Shown here piece after piece: positions 6,945 to 16,531 of a stretch of DNA of 57,385 bases (position 1 is its first letter; the number at the start of each line of letters is the position of its first letter). The stretch lies in the NCBI GenBank assembly GCA_949031345.1, contig CARNVA010000011.1, positions 1-57,385 on the forward strand, read 5' to 3'. The DNA is from an uncultured Eubacteriales bacterium. Lineage in GTDB: Bacteria; Bacillota; Clostridia; Christensenellales; UBA1242. The translations under genes were made by a program, and so were the position numbers. The notes below the pieces were generated by a model. That model was given only the letters and a program-made list of their open reading frames with translations, made no database searches and was not told the origin of the DNA.

Positions 6945-8396
6945 TTATAAATATTCTCTTAGACCTGATTTATTTTTACTTTTTCTTCTTTTCGCTCGCT
7001 CTGCCCTAAATTTATTTATCTGAGCTTGCTTAAACACTTCACTCTCTTGCGCCAAATTTTCCCTTACAACATCCCACTTATATTTTCGATTGCCATAAGC
7101 AAAATCATAAGAAAGAATCATCACACCTTGCAAAAGATAGAAATAATATGAACAAACTCTCCAAAATATCAAAACCCAAGCAAGATAAGCCGAATTCCCA
7201 ATAACCGCTGTAAATGCCGCTGAAAAGGAAATTTCATTCATGCCTGTACCACCAGGCATTGGAAAGAATGAAGAGGAAAGGTCAACAAGGCATGACATTA
7301 CAAACAGCCTTATAAACATCCCGCCTTGCAAGTCTGGAATGAAAAATTTTACTACAAAGAATGGAATACAATAGTTAAATACATTTCTTGCCAAACTAAG
7401 CACAAGCATTATAATAAAGTCTTTAGGAGATTTTGCATATTGCTTCATGACATCTTGAAAATCGCTTATATATTTAGTGATTTTTTCATACTGTTTGTCA
7501 TAGTTTTTGACAATCTTCATTTTATGAAGAAGTTTTAAAGTTTTTACAACAAGCTTTCGTCCCACCGTTTTGCAAATAGATAAAAACAATGTCACAAAAA
7601 GCATAATAAAGCTTAATACAAAGCCAATAATACTTGCAACCGAAACGAATGTTCCATAACTACTGTCAGTCCAAGAAATTATAAGGCACACAAAACTAAT
7701 AATTACCCATGCAATTTGTGAAAAAACATATTTTGCAAGTGGAATTGAAAGTGAGGTATGAATTGGCGTTCCATGAGTTTTTAAATAGGTAATTTGAAAT
7801 GGCTGGCCGCCAGCAGCCATAGGTGTAACACTGTCATAATATCTTCCCAGCTGCGTCACTTTAAATGCCAGCCCCATTCGCCATTTTCCTGTTGATTGCT
7901 TTAATAAATAGCTGCAAGCCAAAGTTTCACTAATTACAACCAAAGCCAAAAAAGCAATTACAATCAAAAAAGATAAGGCATCAAAGTTTCCATCGACAGG
8001 CTTCATGTCCTCTTTTAAAAGCTGATAAACAAGTATTCCAGCAACAACTACTATATTTAAAATAAAAAATGCAATATTGATTATCTTACTTTTTTTACTG
8101 CCCTGTTTTGATACAGACTGCTCCACTTCATCAAGCTTTTTCTTTTGAAGCTTAATTGCCTCATCCTGCATCTGTTTCAAATTTTCGTCTTCACCTAATT
8201 GTAAATTATCTGCGTCTTTTTTTGTTTTAACGTATGTTTCTTTAATATTCTCATCTGCCACGTTTTCTTGTGTTTGTAAAACTTCACCTTCTACCAAAAG
8301 ACCTTCCAACTTTTCAGCTGGAACTAAATCATCAATATTGGTTTGAACATAATCTTCTTTTTGCTTGTCAGGTTTTTGTTTAACAGACTTTGCCAT
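6945..8396 (-). CDS. YbhN/AglD-family (MprF-type) integral membrane protein
   Basis: The 483 residues have a long charged N-terminal cytoplasmic region (about 1-105, rich in K/E/Q). Roughly eight membrane helices follow, with the family features 'VTPMAAGGQPFQ' and 'FFPMPGGTGMNE'. This is the flippase-like domain shared by YbhN, AglD and the N-terminal half of MprF. Members move or modify lipids, but the substrate cannot be assigned here and the MprF synthase domain is absent. The extended N-terminus is unusual. The ATG has no ribosome site. A promoter -10 ends 6 nt before it, so the mRNA is probably leaderless. It is likely co-transcribed with the TasA-like gene. Confidence 0.85.
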   Translation of the reverse strand: MAKSVKQKPDKQKEDYVQTNIDDLVPAEKLEGLLVEGEVLQTQENVADENIKETYVKTKKDADNLQLGEDENLKQMQDEAIKLQKKKLDEVEQSVSKQGSKKSKIINIAFFILNIVVVAGILVYQLLKEDMKPVDGNFDALSFLIVIAFLALVVISETLACSYLLKQSTGKWRMGLAFKVTQLGRYYDSVTPMAAGGQPFQITYLKTHGTPIHTSLSIPLAKYVFSQIAWVIISFVCLIISWTDSSYGTFVSVASIIGFVLSFIMLFVTLFLSICKTVGRKLVVKTLKLLHKMKIVKNYDKQYEKITKYISDFQDVMKQYAKSPKDFIIMLVLSLARNVFNYCIPFFVVKFFIPDLQGGMFIRLFVMSCLVDLSSSFFPMPGGTGMNEISFSAAFTAVIGNSAYLAWVLIFWRVCSYYFYLLQGVMILSYDFAYGNRKYKWDVVRENLAQESEVFKQAQINKFRAERAKRRKSKNKSGLREYL

Positions 8397-8402
8397 AATA
8401 GT

Positions 8403-8431
8403 ATATTAACAAAAATAGATGTTTTTGTCAA
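8403..8431 (-). promoter_or_regulatory. Promoter of the YbhN gene, leaderless and overlapping a terminator
   Basis: TTGACA (8431-8426), a 17 bp spacer and an extended -10 TGTTAATAT (hexamer 8408-8403) precede the ATG by 6 nt. The -35 and most of the spacer fall inside the terminator hairpin of the upstream foldase gene. Confidence 0.7.
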
Positions 8432-8449
8432 CATAAAAACATCTATTTT
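8412..8449 (-). terminator. Terminator of the foldase gene
   Basis: A perfect 15 bp stem (8412-8426 with 8435-8449) and an 8-nt loop follow the stop at 8463. The loop holds part of the -35 of the next gene. Confidence 0.85.
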
Positions 8450-8462
8450 ATATTTTTAATCA

Positions 8463-10229
8463 TCAACCTTTTAAGCTGTCAGCAAATCTTCCTTGATAAA
8501 CTTTAATTTCATAGTTTTCTCTTAAGAAATTGATGTTTGCTTGCTCAAAGAATGCATAATTATCTTGATAAATTTCGTCATAAAGAAGATCTAAATAAGT
8601 CTTATCTACAAGCATATTTACCCTTGTATTTGCAAGAACAGAAATCGCATGTTCGCCCTCTTCTGAGCCAGCATTTCCTCCAAGCTCAAAAGTCTCATCT
8701 ATGCCATCAAACAGATTTTCGCACGCACCAGTGTAAACGAGAACATGTATGCCATAACTTGAACGAGCTACTTCCATGTCACCTATTTTGCCTCTGCCAT
8801 TATTATAAAGCTTCAAACCTGCTTCGTTAAATTCTTCAACAAAGCTTGAAACTGCCTTGCCATCCTTATCAACACCGATTACATAGTTTGATTTTGCGTT
8901 GAACATTCCAGTATCTTCATTATAAGTATAAATATAGTTGTTAATAATATCCCCAATATACCCAACATCACCTGTAGTTTGAGCATTTTTTAAAGCAATT
9001 TGAATTTTATCATAAATAATGTCGTTTACTGATAAATTGAAATCATTATCTATTTCTTCGTAAATTCCTGTATCTTCATTTAACTGTCTTATTACCGGCT
9101 TAATTTGAGAATATAGAGCGTTTAAGTCGCTTTCATATTCGTCATAAACTTCGCTTTCGCTGAGTTTTTTGTTTATTTCTTCATATCTTGCAGTTTGAGC
9201 ATCATCAAATTTAAAAAGAATGTTTGCAACTGTGAAATATTTATTTGCCTCTTCATCCCCTCTAAAATAATAAACATCATTTAAAGAGCTGCTTACATTT
9301 TCACCATAATTACCGTCTTTTTCAATTACATATTTTGTATAGCTTGCCCTTACCTTGCTTGAATAAAGTTTTAAAATATCATCTGTTGTAACTGATGCAA
9401 TTTCACCACTTTTTTTATTATTTTCTGAATATTTTTGAACAATATAATTTTCATAGTTTACTTTATAAAGTCTTTCAATTTCTCTTTCAAACATTGACTT
9501 GGCATCAGTTGATAAATTCATGCCATATTCAGCAGATTTCAAGTCAATAAGATAATATTTTAAAGCCTTTTGATAATCTTCACTTGAGAAGCCTTTTTCA
9601 ATGAAATTATCATAAATTTCTGCCTTTTCAGCTTCATTGTAAAAACTTTTTAAAATATTATTTGTAGGACGATACCCATCAAGTAAACCATCTTTTACAT
9701 TAAGTTTCTTTATTACATAATTTCCATTTTCATCATAGTCCAAGGTGACATTTTTTGAATAACCTTCAAATTTAATTTCATCCTCATCTTTCTCTTCTTC
9801 TTCAGTCGTGCCTAAAACTTTGTCATAATAATTTTTAAGATTTGTATTTAATGACTCAACAGTTTGGTCATAAATATAACCTTTTTCTTTTTCATCAAGT
9901 CCTTCACCTGTTTTAAAATTTACATTAAAAAGTTTCTCGGCCTCGAGAATGACAATTTTTCTATTTTCAAGTTGTTTAAGAGTCATATCTACAGCTTGGG
10001 CTTTCGTATAGTTGTAATATTGAACATACATATTCCCATAGCTTTCATATCCAGATATCAATTCGCGGTTTGAAATTTCCGCCACCTTTTTACCCTCTTT
10101 ATTATAGATATCAGCAACAACAGCATTATATAATTTATTATTATTAGTTTCTACCAATGAACAGCCCGCAAATAAGGACATGCAAAGTAGTACAAAACAC
10201 ATTAGAAAAACTTTAATTTTTGATTTCAT
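8463..10229 (-). CDS. SurA/PrsA-type foldase lipoprotein
   Basis: The 588-residue precursor has a signal peptide ending in a lipobox (FAGC), then a long helical SurA-N-like region. The C-terminal peptidyl-prolyl isomerase-like part includes 'RSSYGIHVLVYTG', which corresponds to the conserved G-x-H strand of parvulin domains. Such proteins help exported proteins fold outside the membrane. The position directly downstream of mfd is the common clostridial location for this gene, which supports the call. The parvulin domain looks divergent, with long insertions, so catalysis is uncertain. The ATG at 10229 follows a GGAG site. Confidence 0.75.
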   Translation of the reverse strand: MKSKIKVFLMCFVLLCMSLFAGCSLVETNNNKLYNAVVADIYNKEGKKVAEISNRELISGYESYGNMYVQYYNYTKAQAVDMTLKQLENRKIVILEAEKLFNVNFKTGEGLDEKEKGYIYDQTVESLNTNLKNYYDKVLGTTEEEEKDEDEIKFEGYSKNVTLDYDENGNYVIKKLNVKDGLLDGYRPTNNILKSFYNEAEKAEIYDNFIEKGFSSEDYQKALKYYLIDLKSAEYGMNLSTDAKSMFEREIERLYKVNYENYIVQKYSENNKKSGEIASVTTDDILKLYSSKVRASYTKYVIEKDGNYGENVSSSLNDVYYFRGDEEANKYFTVANILFKFDDAQTARYEEINKKLSESEVYDEYESDLNALYSQIKPVIRQLNEDTGIYEEIDNDFNLSVNDIIYDKIQIALKNAQTTGDVGYIGDIINNYIYTYNEDTGMFNAKSNYVIGVDKDGKAVSSFVEEFNEAGLKLYNNGRGKIGDMEVARSSYGIHVLVYTGACENLFDGIDETFELGGNAGSEEGEHAISVLANTRVNMLVDKTYLDLLYDEIYQDNYAFFEQANINFLRENYEIKVYQGRFADSLKG

Positions 10230-10326
10230 TTTGTCTCCACATAAAATATACACACATTTTAGCATATTAAAACATAAAATTTCAACTAAATTGAGGTTGT
10301 TTTTGCAATTTAATAAATAATTTTAA

Positions 10327-13300
10327 TCAGTTTAACGCGCTTTCAAATAATTCAAGCAGACTTTCCAATCTTTCAAGAACAGTGCCAGAAAGATCAAATT
10401 TAATCTTTACATTGCTGTCAAAAGACAATCTTCCATTAAATTCATCAAGCTTTTCTGCCAATCTTTCATCAATAATTTTTTCCGTTTTTTCAAGAAAAAC
10501 CAAAGTCTCAAACTTGTTTATTACAATCTTCTTCACGAGAAAACTGCCTGCAATATTTCTTAAGTACGCAAGCGTGCAAAGATTTTTGATTTCTTGAGGT
10601 GCTTCTCCAAAGCCATCTTCCAAACTCAAAATAAGCTCGTTAAGCTCATCCCTTGTTTGTATCTCACCTATTCTCGTATAATAAATCACCCTTTGATCGC
10701 CATCTTCAATATAATCTTCACTAATATAAGCAGAAAGTGCAATCTCAAGTTTAACATCGCTCTTTCTATCAATCCTCTCACCTTTAATTTCTTTTATCTC
10801 CTCATTGAGAAGTTTGACATACATGTCATAGCCTACCTTTTCAATATGGCCATGTTGTTCCTTTCCAAATATGTTGCCCGCTCCTCTAATTTCGAGGTCA
10901 CGCATAGCAATCTTAAAACCAGAGCCAAGCTGGCTAAACTCTTTCATTGTTTCAAGGCGTTTGTAAGCATCTTCATTTATCTGTTTATCTTTTGCATAGG
11001 TAAGATAAGCATAACTTAGTCTATCACTTCTGCCTATTCTTCCTCTAAGCTGATAAAGCTGACTTAAGCCAAGCCTGTCAGACTCGACCACCACCATAGT
11101 ATTAGCAAGCGGAAGATTTATTCCATTTTCTATAAGAGTTGTCGAAACTAGAATGTTATACTCGTTATTGTAAAGTCTTCCAATTATATTCTCAAGCAAC
11201 TTTTCATTCATTTGCCCGTGCGCAACCCCCACTTTCAGCTCTGGCAAAAGGTTTCTTAAATAACTCGCAAATTCTTCAATGCTTTCAACCCTGTTATACA
11301 CCACAAAAGCTTGTCCGCCTCTTGCAATCTCTCTTGAAAGAACATCCTTAAATAATTGGTCACTTTCTTCGGCAATGTAGGTTTGAATAGGAAGCCTGTC
11401 TCTTGGAGGCGTTTCAATGACTGAAATATCCCTTATTCCTGACAAAGACATGTTAAGCGTTCTTGGAATTGGTGTTGCAGAAAGAGTGATGACATCTATG
11501 TTTCTAAATTTATCCTTGATTTTTTCTTTGTGCTCTACGCCAAACCGCTGCTCTTCATCTAAAATCAACAAACCAAGGTCTTTGTAAATTACATCATCAC
11601 TTAAAAGTCTATGCGTGCCTATTAGCACATCAATTTCGCCTTCTTTAACGCGCCTTAATATGTCTTTTACTTGAAGAGGCGTTCTGAATCTATTGATTAC
11701 ACCAACACGCACTCCAAAAGGCTCCAGCCTTTCTTTAGCTGTGCGATAATGTTGTTCCGAAAGAATAGTTGTCGGACAAAGAAGTGCCACTTGGCGCCCA
11801 TTGTATGCGCATTTAAAAGCACCTCGAAGAGCAACTTCGGTTTTGCCAAAACCAACATCTCCACAGATAAGGCGTTCCATTACCTTATCACTTTCCATAT
11901 CTTTTTCAATATCAGCTATTGCACGAAGTTGGTCAGGAGTTTCAGCATAACCAAAAGCATCAGCAAATTGCTTTTCAAGATATTCATCTCTTCTAAATTT
12001 AAAGCCTTTAATTTTCTCTCGTTCTTTATAAAGAGCAACAAGAGAAATTGCCATTTCTTTAATGCTTGCCTTAACTCGTGCAACAAGCCTTGAAAACTCT
12101 CCGCCACCAAGTGCTGAAAGTTTAGGAGCAACCTCTCCGCCTACATAGGCAGATATAGTATTAGCCTCTTCACTTGGAAGATATAAAATGTCACCTTTTT
12201 TGTATTCAATTACAAAGTAATCCTTCTCAATATCAGAGATTTTCATTCTCTCTATTCTTATGCATTTACCAACGCCATGAAAGGTATGAACAACATAGTC
12301 ATTAACTTTAGGAAGATAGAATGCAGAATGTTTGTTTTTAGAAAACGACACAGTAGATTTTCTAAAAAGACTGTCACTGCCAATTCCAACAATTCCTTCT
12401 CTTAAAAACGAAAATGAATATGGGTTTGCAAGTCTTGTTACATAAACAACTCCGTCTTCCAGCTCGCACTCGTCATCAAAATCTTTAAAAGACAGATTTT
12501 GTTCATTTAAAAAAGATATCAAATTGTTTTTAAAGCGTTCTTCTCCTGCAAAAAGGATGATTGATTGATGCATATTCTTAAAATCAACAATGTCATTCTT
12601 TAATGCCAAAAAGTCAGTCAAATAGCTTCTTGTAGCCACCATTTCATTACGATAATCAGCTTTTACAACCTGCATGTTATCAAAAATGTGGTCGGCATAT
12701 GAAAGAAGTTTGTCAAAATTAGCATAAAACTTTTCTTCGTAAAAAGATGCCACTTTATAGCTTTTTATTAGCAGCTCTATTTCATCGTTGATTTTCTTAG
12801 GCTCATCAAGAATTTTTGTTCCTTCCAAATCAAAGGCACAATCTTCTCCTAAAGGCAAATATGCAGAATAAATATCAATAAAGTCTATTTTTTCAATATT
12901 TTTCATTGTTGTTTCATCGAAAATTGAAATATTTTCGACAAAATCATCAAAAAGTTCTATTCTTACAGGATGGTCTCCTGTAGTAACAAAAATATCAAGA
13001 ATATCACCACGCAAAGCAAACTGTCCACCACTTTCAACAAGACCTGTTCGCTCATAGCCAAACTCAATGAGTTTTTTTACAACCTCGTCAAGACTGAGTG
13101 TATCACCATTTCCAATTCTAAAAGGAGTAATCTTTTTCTTGTCAAATTTTATTATTGCCGAGCATGGCAAAAAAATCAGAGCGTCAAGCTGACCAGAGAT
13201 ATATTTGTTTAAACTTTGGACAAATGGAAGAAGATTTCTGTCATTTTCGTCATTATTTTCTCTTGCATTTGATATAATCTCCACTTTTTTACCAAAAGCT

Positions 13301-13479
13301 TCCAAACCTCTTTTTAATTTACCCGCTGAAACAAAATTGCTTGACAAAAAAATCAAGCGGTCAAAACTTGATGATAAAATTACCTTTTCTCCACCGCCTA
13401 AATTTGAAACTACTTTATTGCTTGCAATTTCTTTTATCTTTTTAAAAAACAACTTTTCCTCTTTCTTTATTTTAAACAC
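10327..13479 (-). CDS. mfd: Transcription-repair coupling factor Mfd
   Basis: Mfd removes RNA polymerase stalled at DNA lesions and recruits UvrA. The 1050 residues carry the UvrB-like N-terminal module, the polymerase-interacting (CarD-like) domain beginning 'DYVVHTFHGVGKCIRIERM', and a RecG-type superfamily 2 helicase. Walker A (GDVGFGKTE), the DEEQRFG motif II and the 'RGRIGRS' motif VI are visible, with the C-terminal TRCF domain last. The start is a GTG at 13479, 5 nt after the pth stop codon. The ribosome site is weak, so translation is probably coupled to pth. Gene order pth-mfd is the standard Firmicutes order. Confidence 0.96.
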   Translation of the reverse strand: MFKIKKEEKLFFKKIKEIASNKVVSNLGGGEKVILSSSFDRLIFLSSNFVSAGKLKRGLEAFGKKVEIISNARENNDENDRNLLPFVQSLNKYISGQLDALIFLPCSAIIKFDKKKITPFRIGNGDTLSLDEVVKKLIEFGYERTGLVESGGQFALRGDILDIFVTTGDHPVRIELFDDFVENISIFDETTMKNIEKIDFIDIYSAYLPLGEDCAFDLEGTKILDEPKKINDEIELLIKSYKVASFYEEKFYANFDKLLSYADHIFDNMQVVKADYRNEMVATRSYLTDFLALKNDIVDFKNMHQSIILFAGEERFKNNLISFLNEQNLSFKDFDDECELEDGVVYVTRLANPYSFSFLREGIVGIGSDSLFRKSTVSFSKNKHSAFYLPKVNDYVVHTFHGVGKCIRIERMKISDIEKDYFVIEYKKGDILYLPSEEANTISAYVGGEVAPKLSALGGGEFSRLVARVKASIKEMAISLVALYKEREKIKGFKFRRDEYLEKQFADAFGYAETPDQLRAIADIEKDMESDKVMERLICGDVGFGKTEVALRGAFKCAYNGRQVALLCPTTILSEQHYRTAKERLEPFGVRVGVINRFRTPLQVKDILRRVKEGEIDVLIGTHRLLSDDVIYKDLGLLILDEEQRFGVEHKEKIKDKFRNIDVITLSATPIPRTLNMSLSGIRDISVIETPPRDRLPIQTYIAEESDQLFKDVLSREIARGGQAFVVYNRVESIEEFASYLRNLLPELKVGVAHGQMNEKLLENIIGRLYNNEYNILVSTTLIENGINLPLANTMVVVESDRLGLSQLYQLRGRIGRSDRLSYAYLTYAKDKQINEDAYKRLETMKEFSQLGSGFKIAMRDLEIRGAGNIFGKEQHGHIEKVGYDMYVKLLNEEIKEIKGERIDRKSDVKLEIALSAYISEDYIEDGDQRVIYYTRIGEIQTRDELNELILSLEDGFGEAPQEIKNLCTLAYLRNIAGSFLVKKIVINKFETLVFLEKTEKIIDERLAEKLDEFNGRLSFDSNVKIKFDLSGTVLERLESLLELFESALN

Positions 13480-13484
13480 TCTCT

Positions 13485-13994
13485 TTAAATCTTATCAAGA
13501 ATTATCTCAACCGCGTCCAAAACAGCTTTATTTATCACTGTCGCATCTTCAGTCTTAATTTTTGATAATACATAATCGGCAAGGTCCATCGACTTGTCAC
13601 GACCGACACCAACCCTAACACGCTCAAAATCTTCACCGATATAAGCAACAATTGACCTAAGTCCATTATGAGTGCCAGAGCTTCCCTTTTGACGATATCT
13701 GACAGCGCCCTTTTCAAGATCAATATCATCAACCGCCACAATAATTCTTGCATCTTTATATTTATTTTTAAGCATAACAACAGCTTCGCCACTGTTGTTC
13801 ATAAAAGTTGTCGGTTTTGCGATAAGCACGCTTTGTCCTTTCACTCTCCCTTCTGCAAGCATTGATTTGAATTTTTCTTTAGAAAACTCTGCGCCAATCT
13901 GCCTTGCAAACTCATCAGCTACTTTAAAGCCAATATTATGAAAGGTATTTTGATATTGAGTGCCGATATTTCCAAGTCCTACAATAATAATCAT
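13485..13994 (-). CDS. pth: Peptidyl-tRNA hydrolase
   Basis: Pth recycles peptidyl-tRNAs released from ribosomes. The 169 residues begin with 'IIIVGLGNIGTQYQNTFHNIGF', which contains the catalytic His. 'KPTTFMNNSGEAV' and 'GSSGTHNGLRSI' are the other signature segments. The length is normal for the family (about 185). Its ATG overlaps the stop of the GlmU-like gene by one base (TAATG) with an AGAGG ribosome site, so the two are translationally coupled. In sporulating Bacillus this gene is also called spoVC. Confidence 0.95.
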   Translation of the reverse strand: MIIIVGLGNIGTQYQNTFHNIGFKVADEFARQIGAEFSKEKFKSMLAEGRVKGQSVLIAKPTTFMNNSGEAVVMLKNKYKDARIIVAVDDIDLEKGAVRYRQKGSSGTHNGLRSIVAYIGEDFERVRVGVGRDKSMDLADYVLSKIKTEDATVINKAVLDAVEIILDKI

Positions 13995-14851
13995 TATTTA
14001 ACCTCTTTGACAATTCGACTTCCAGCTGCTATTTTATTGCCTTCCGTTATTTTTGAGTCTTTAATATATGAAGCTTGAACGCTACAATTATTCAAAATTA
14101 TGCTGTTTTCAATAATATTTCCACTTTCAAGAATTGTTCCACTAGAAATCACGCACTCTCCTTTTATTATGTTGTTTGGATATATGACAACCCCGCCATC
14201 AATTTCGGCGTCAGCATCAATAAAAACTGTATTTTTGCCAAAAATTGTAACACCATTTTTGACATGATAATTTAAGATGCGTTCATTAAGAGTTTCATAA
14301 GCATAAGCAAGCTTACTTGCACTGTCACAAATGAGCAGAGAGCCTATATCCAAACCGCCTGCCGAGCTTGTAATAAAGTTTGGATTATTTCTCAAAAAAT
14401 CATTTTTTACAATAAAGCCTCTGGTAAGCTGCAAAAAATTCATGCTTTTTGAAGCAAAATAATCCATAATTGAAAAGAATGCAGTTTTGTCAAGCAGAGG
14501 CGTATCTGAATAAAATACTGCAATATATTTTTTGTCGGTGTTTATATTTCTCACCCTGCTTATGATATCCTCGCAATCATCAAGCACAACCTGCTGACAA
14601 CAAGAGCCTGCAAGAAGCACCCAATCAAGCATTGACTTTCCACAAAGCAAAAGCGACGAAAAATCTTTTGCTATCTCTTTATTTTCAGCTTTGACAGCGA
14701 CAAATAAGACCTCATTTTGAATGTAATCATGATTTAGAGGTTTAATTAAATTTTCAGTAATTGAAATGCTTTCTTCTTTTTCTTCAAGTCCATCAAAATC
14801 AAAGGCTATTTGATTTTCAAGAACAACTGTATCAAGTTCTATTTTTTCCAT
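13994..14851 (-). CDS. Degenerate, C-terminally truncated GlmU-like protein
   Basis: The 285 residues align in outline with GlmU (UDP-GlcNAc pyrophosphorylase/acetyltransferase). 'YSDTPLLDKTAF' resembles the GDTPL loop. 'LNERILNYHVKNGVTI' followed by 'FIDADAEIDGGVVIYPN' is the typical linker and first left-handed beta-helix coils. The nucleotide-binding signature LAAGxGTRM is absent (that region reads 'FVAVKAENKEIAKD'). The C-terminal acetyltransferase part of the beta-helix is missing. It occupies the glmU position upstream of pth-mfd seen in Firmicutes. Enzymatic activity is therefore doubtful. The ATG at 14851 lacks a ribosome site and sits 7 nt after a perfect promoter. Confidence 0.75.
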   Translation of the reverse strand: MEKIELDTVVLENQIAFDFDGLEEKEESISITENLIKPLNHDYIQNEVLFVAVKAENKEIAKDFSSLLLCGKSMLDWVLLAGSCCQQVVLDDCEDIISRVRNINTDKKYIAVFYSDTPLLDKTAFFSIMDYFASKSMNFLQLTRGFIVKNDFLRNNPNFITSSAGGLDIGSLLICDSASKLAYAYETLNERILNYHVKNGVTIFGKNTVFIDADAEIDGGVVIYPNNIIKGECVISSGTILESGNIIENSIILNNCSVQASYIKDSKITEGNKIAAGSRIVKEVK

Positions 14852-14858
14852 ACACTTA

Positions 14859-14887
14859 ATTATATATTTCTTAAAAATATTTGTCAA
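14859..14887 (-). promoter_or_regulatory. Consensus sigma-A promoter of the GlmU-like gene, leaderless architecture
   Basis: TTGACA (14887-14882), a 17 bp spacer and TATAAT (14864-14859) lie 7 nt before the ATG. No Shine-Dalgarno site is present. It likely drives the glmU-like/pth/mfd operon. Confidence 0.8.
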
Positions 14888-14983
14888 CAAATTTGGCAAA
14901 AACTAAAATAATATAAAAAAACATTTAAAATCATTTTTGTATTTTTTGTTTTTATGGTAATATAAACTAAAGTGAGGTCTTAA

Positions 14984-16072
14984 ATGAGTGTAAAAAAGCT
15001 TAAATTTACAGTTATTTTGTCATTATTGCTTCTTGCAGTGATATTATTTGCAAGCATTCCTCTTTCACAAAACTCAGTTTTGTCAAGTGCTCAGTCAGAT
15101 GAGCATTTCACAATTGAAATCTATGGAAGAGATGGCTCACGCATGCTTGAAGGCTCATCTGTGCCTTACAATAATGGCGCTGGCTATGTATTCAAATGGC
15201 AAGATGCAAATAAATTCACCTTCAACATAAATCCAGAAGGGCTTAATGTAAAACCAAAGCATGATGCAAACAATACACCTTTTTATAATGTTTCAATAAA
15301 TATCAACTATTTAAGAAATTATAGAGAAAACCAAAATTTATGGAATTCACCCTCTCGCTATACCTTTGAAAACTTGGCTCAATATTCAATTGTTAAACGC
15401 GGCGAAAACAGCTTAAATGAGCTTGCAAATTATAAACCTGAATTTTTGATTGATGAAGGTATTACAAGCACGACTACTACTGGAATAAACGCTGCTGCAA
15501 AAGAATGGGGAGTTTATCAATTCACCCTTTCAATAGACGGTGCAACTAAATTGACAATCGACTCGGATTATATTATCATAGAGCCAACAAGAGATATCTT
15601 TGAAGCTCCAAAAGCTAAAATGACTGTTACAAGCAGTGAAACTTCTCTTAGAGATGCCTACCTGTTCACTCTTGAAAACGAACAATCTTACAGATATATT
15701 GATTCAACAAAGCTCACCTGGTATGCAAAAGGCACAGCCACTGACGGCACAAAATATGCTCTTGTTCAAATGGATGTAGGCGTTGGCGAATGCAACGACT
15801 GCACAGCGGCCCTTTATGACAACGAAAAATTGCGCACAGGGCTTAACTTCATCTTTGAAGACCAAGGGAAATATGGCCAATGGGAAATTTGGTGCATATA
15901 TAAACCAGAGGGTGCGAGTGCTGAACAAATGAGCAATCGCATCGAAATCGAAACTAAAAAACAAGTTAGTTATGATTATCTTTATTGGCTTATAGCAGTT
16001 GCTGCTATTGTTGCAATTGGTGTAACACTCGGCATAAGTATCTATAAAAACAAGCGAGAAAAAGTATATTAA
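14984..16072 (+). CDS. Exported protein with C-terminal membrane anchor
   Basis: The 362-residue protein has an N-terminal signal or membrane segment (about 8-29), a beta-rich extracellular region, and a C-terminal membrane helix (about 333-354) ending in a basic 'KNKREKVY' tail. A CxxC pair (ECNDC) lies near residue 270. I do not recognise the family. The layout suggests a wall- or membrane-displayed protein. The ATG follows a GTGAGGT ribosome site, and an extended -10 (TGGTAATAT) lies about 28 nt upstream. It is monocistronic. Confidence 0.7.
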   Translation: MSVKKLKFTVILSLLLLAVILFASIPLSQNSVLSSAQSDEHFTIEIYGRDGSRMLEGSSVPYNNGAGYVFKWQDANKFTFNINPEGLNVKPKHDANNTPFYNVSININYLRNYRENQNLWNSPSRYTFENLAQYSIVKRGENSLNELANYKPEFLIDEGITSTTTTGINAAAKEWGVYQFTLSIDGATKLTIDSDYIIIEPTRDIFEAPKAKMTVTSSETSLRDAYLFTLENEQSYRYIDSTKLTWYAKGTATDGTKYALVQMDVGVGECNDCTAALYDNEKLRTGLNFIFEDQGKYGQWEIWCIYKPEGASAEQMSNRIEIETKKQVSYDYLYWLIAVAAIVAIGVTLGISIYKNKREKVY

Positions 16073-16075
16073 AAT

Positions 16076-16113
16076 CAAAAATGCTTTACATTAAAAGTTT
16101 GTAAAGCATTTTT
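16076..16113. terminator. Bidirectional terminator
   Basis: AAATGCTTTACA pairs perfectly with TGTAAAGCATTT across a 9-nt loop, with A/T runs on both sides. It serves the plus gene ending at 16072 and the minus gene ending at 16136. Confidence 0.85.
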
Positions 16114-16135
16114 TATATTTAAATTTTGTCAGCAC

Positions 16136-16531
16136 TTAAAGCACATTATGAAGATTTGCACCCATAAAATGCAAATAACCATGACAATACATTTTTATCG
16201 ACTCCACTGACACCCTGAAAGCTTCAACATCATCAGCAGCGATATATTGCTTAAGTTTTGCAATCTCCTGCCCTATCTCTTGGATATTTTTATGATGCAC
16301 TAAAAAGCATAGATTAGACTCATCAGTTTTCCAGTTGTCATCAAGGTTGTCAACAGCTAAGACTAGCGTGGTAGTTTTCAAAGTTTTATCTCTTTCAACA
16401 ATTTGTTCTATTTGAAGACATCTATCTTGAATATCGCTTAAAGAAGAGGAAACGACATATTCTTCTGCAACGCAAATTCCAATAAGAAGAAGCACAATTA
16501 AAATCAAATTTACAATATGCCAAACTTTCAT
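16136..16531 (-). CDS. DUF4363 family protein
   Basis: The 131 residues have one N-terminal membrane helix (about 6-22) and a helical domain with the Trp-bearing segment 'DNWKTDESNLCFLVHHKNIQEI', matching the DUF4363 family. Members are typically encoded directly after a DUF421 (YetF-like) gene in spore formers, as here. The genes overlap by 4 bp (ATGA), so they are translated together. The molecular function is unknown. A role with the YetF-like partner at the membrane is inferred from the conserved pairing. Confidence 0.85.
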   Translation of the reverse strand: MKVWHIVNLILIVLLLIGICVAEEYVVSSSLSDIQDRCLQIEQIVERDKTLKTTTLVLAVDNLDDNWKTDESNLCFLVHHKNIQEIGQEIAKLKQYIAADDVEAFRVSVESIKMYCHGYLHFMGANLHNVL

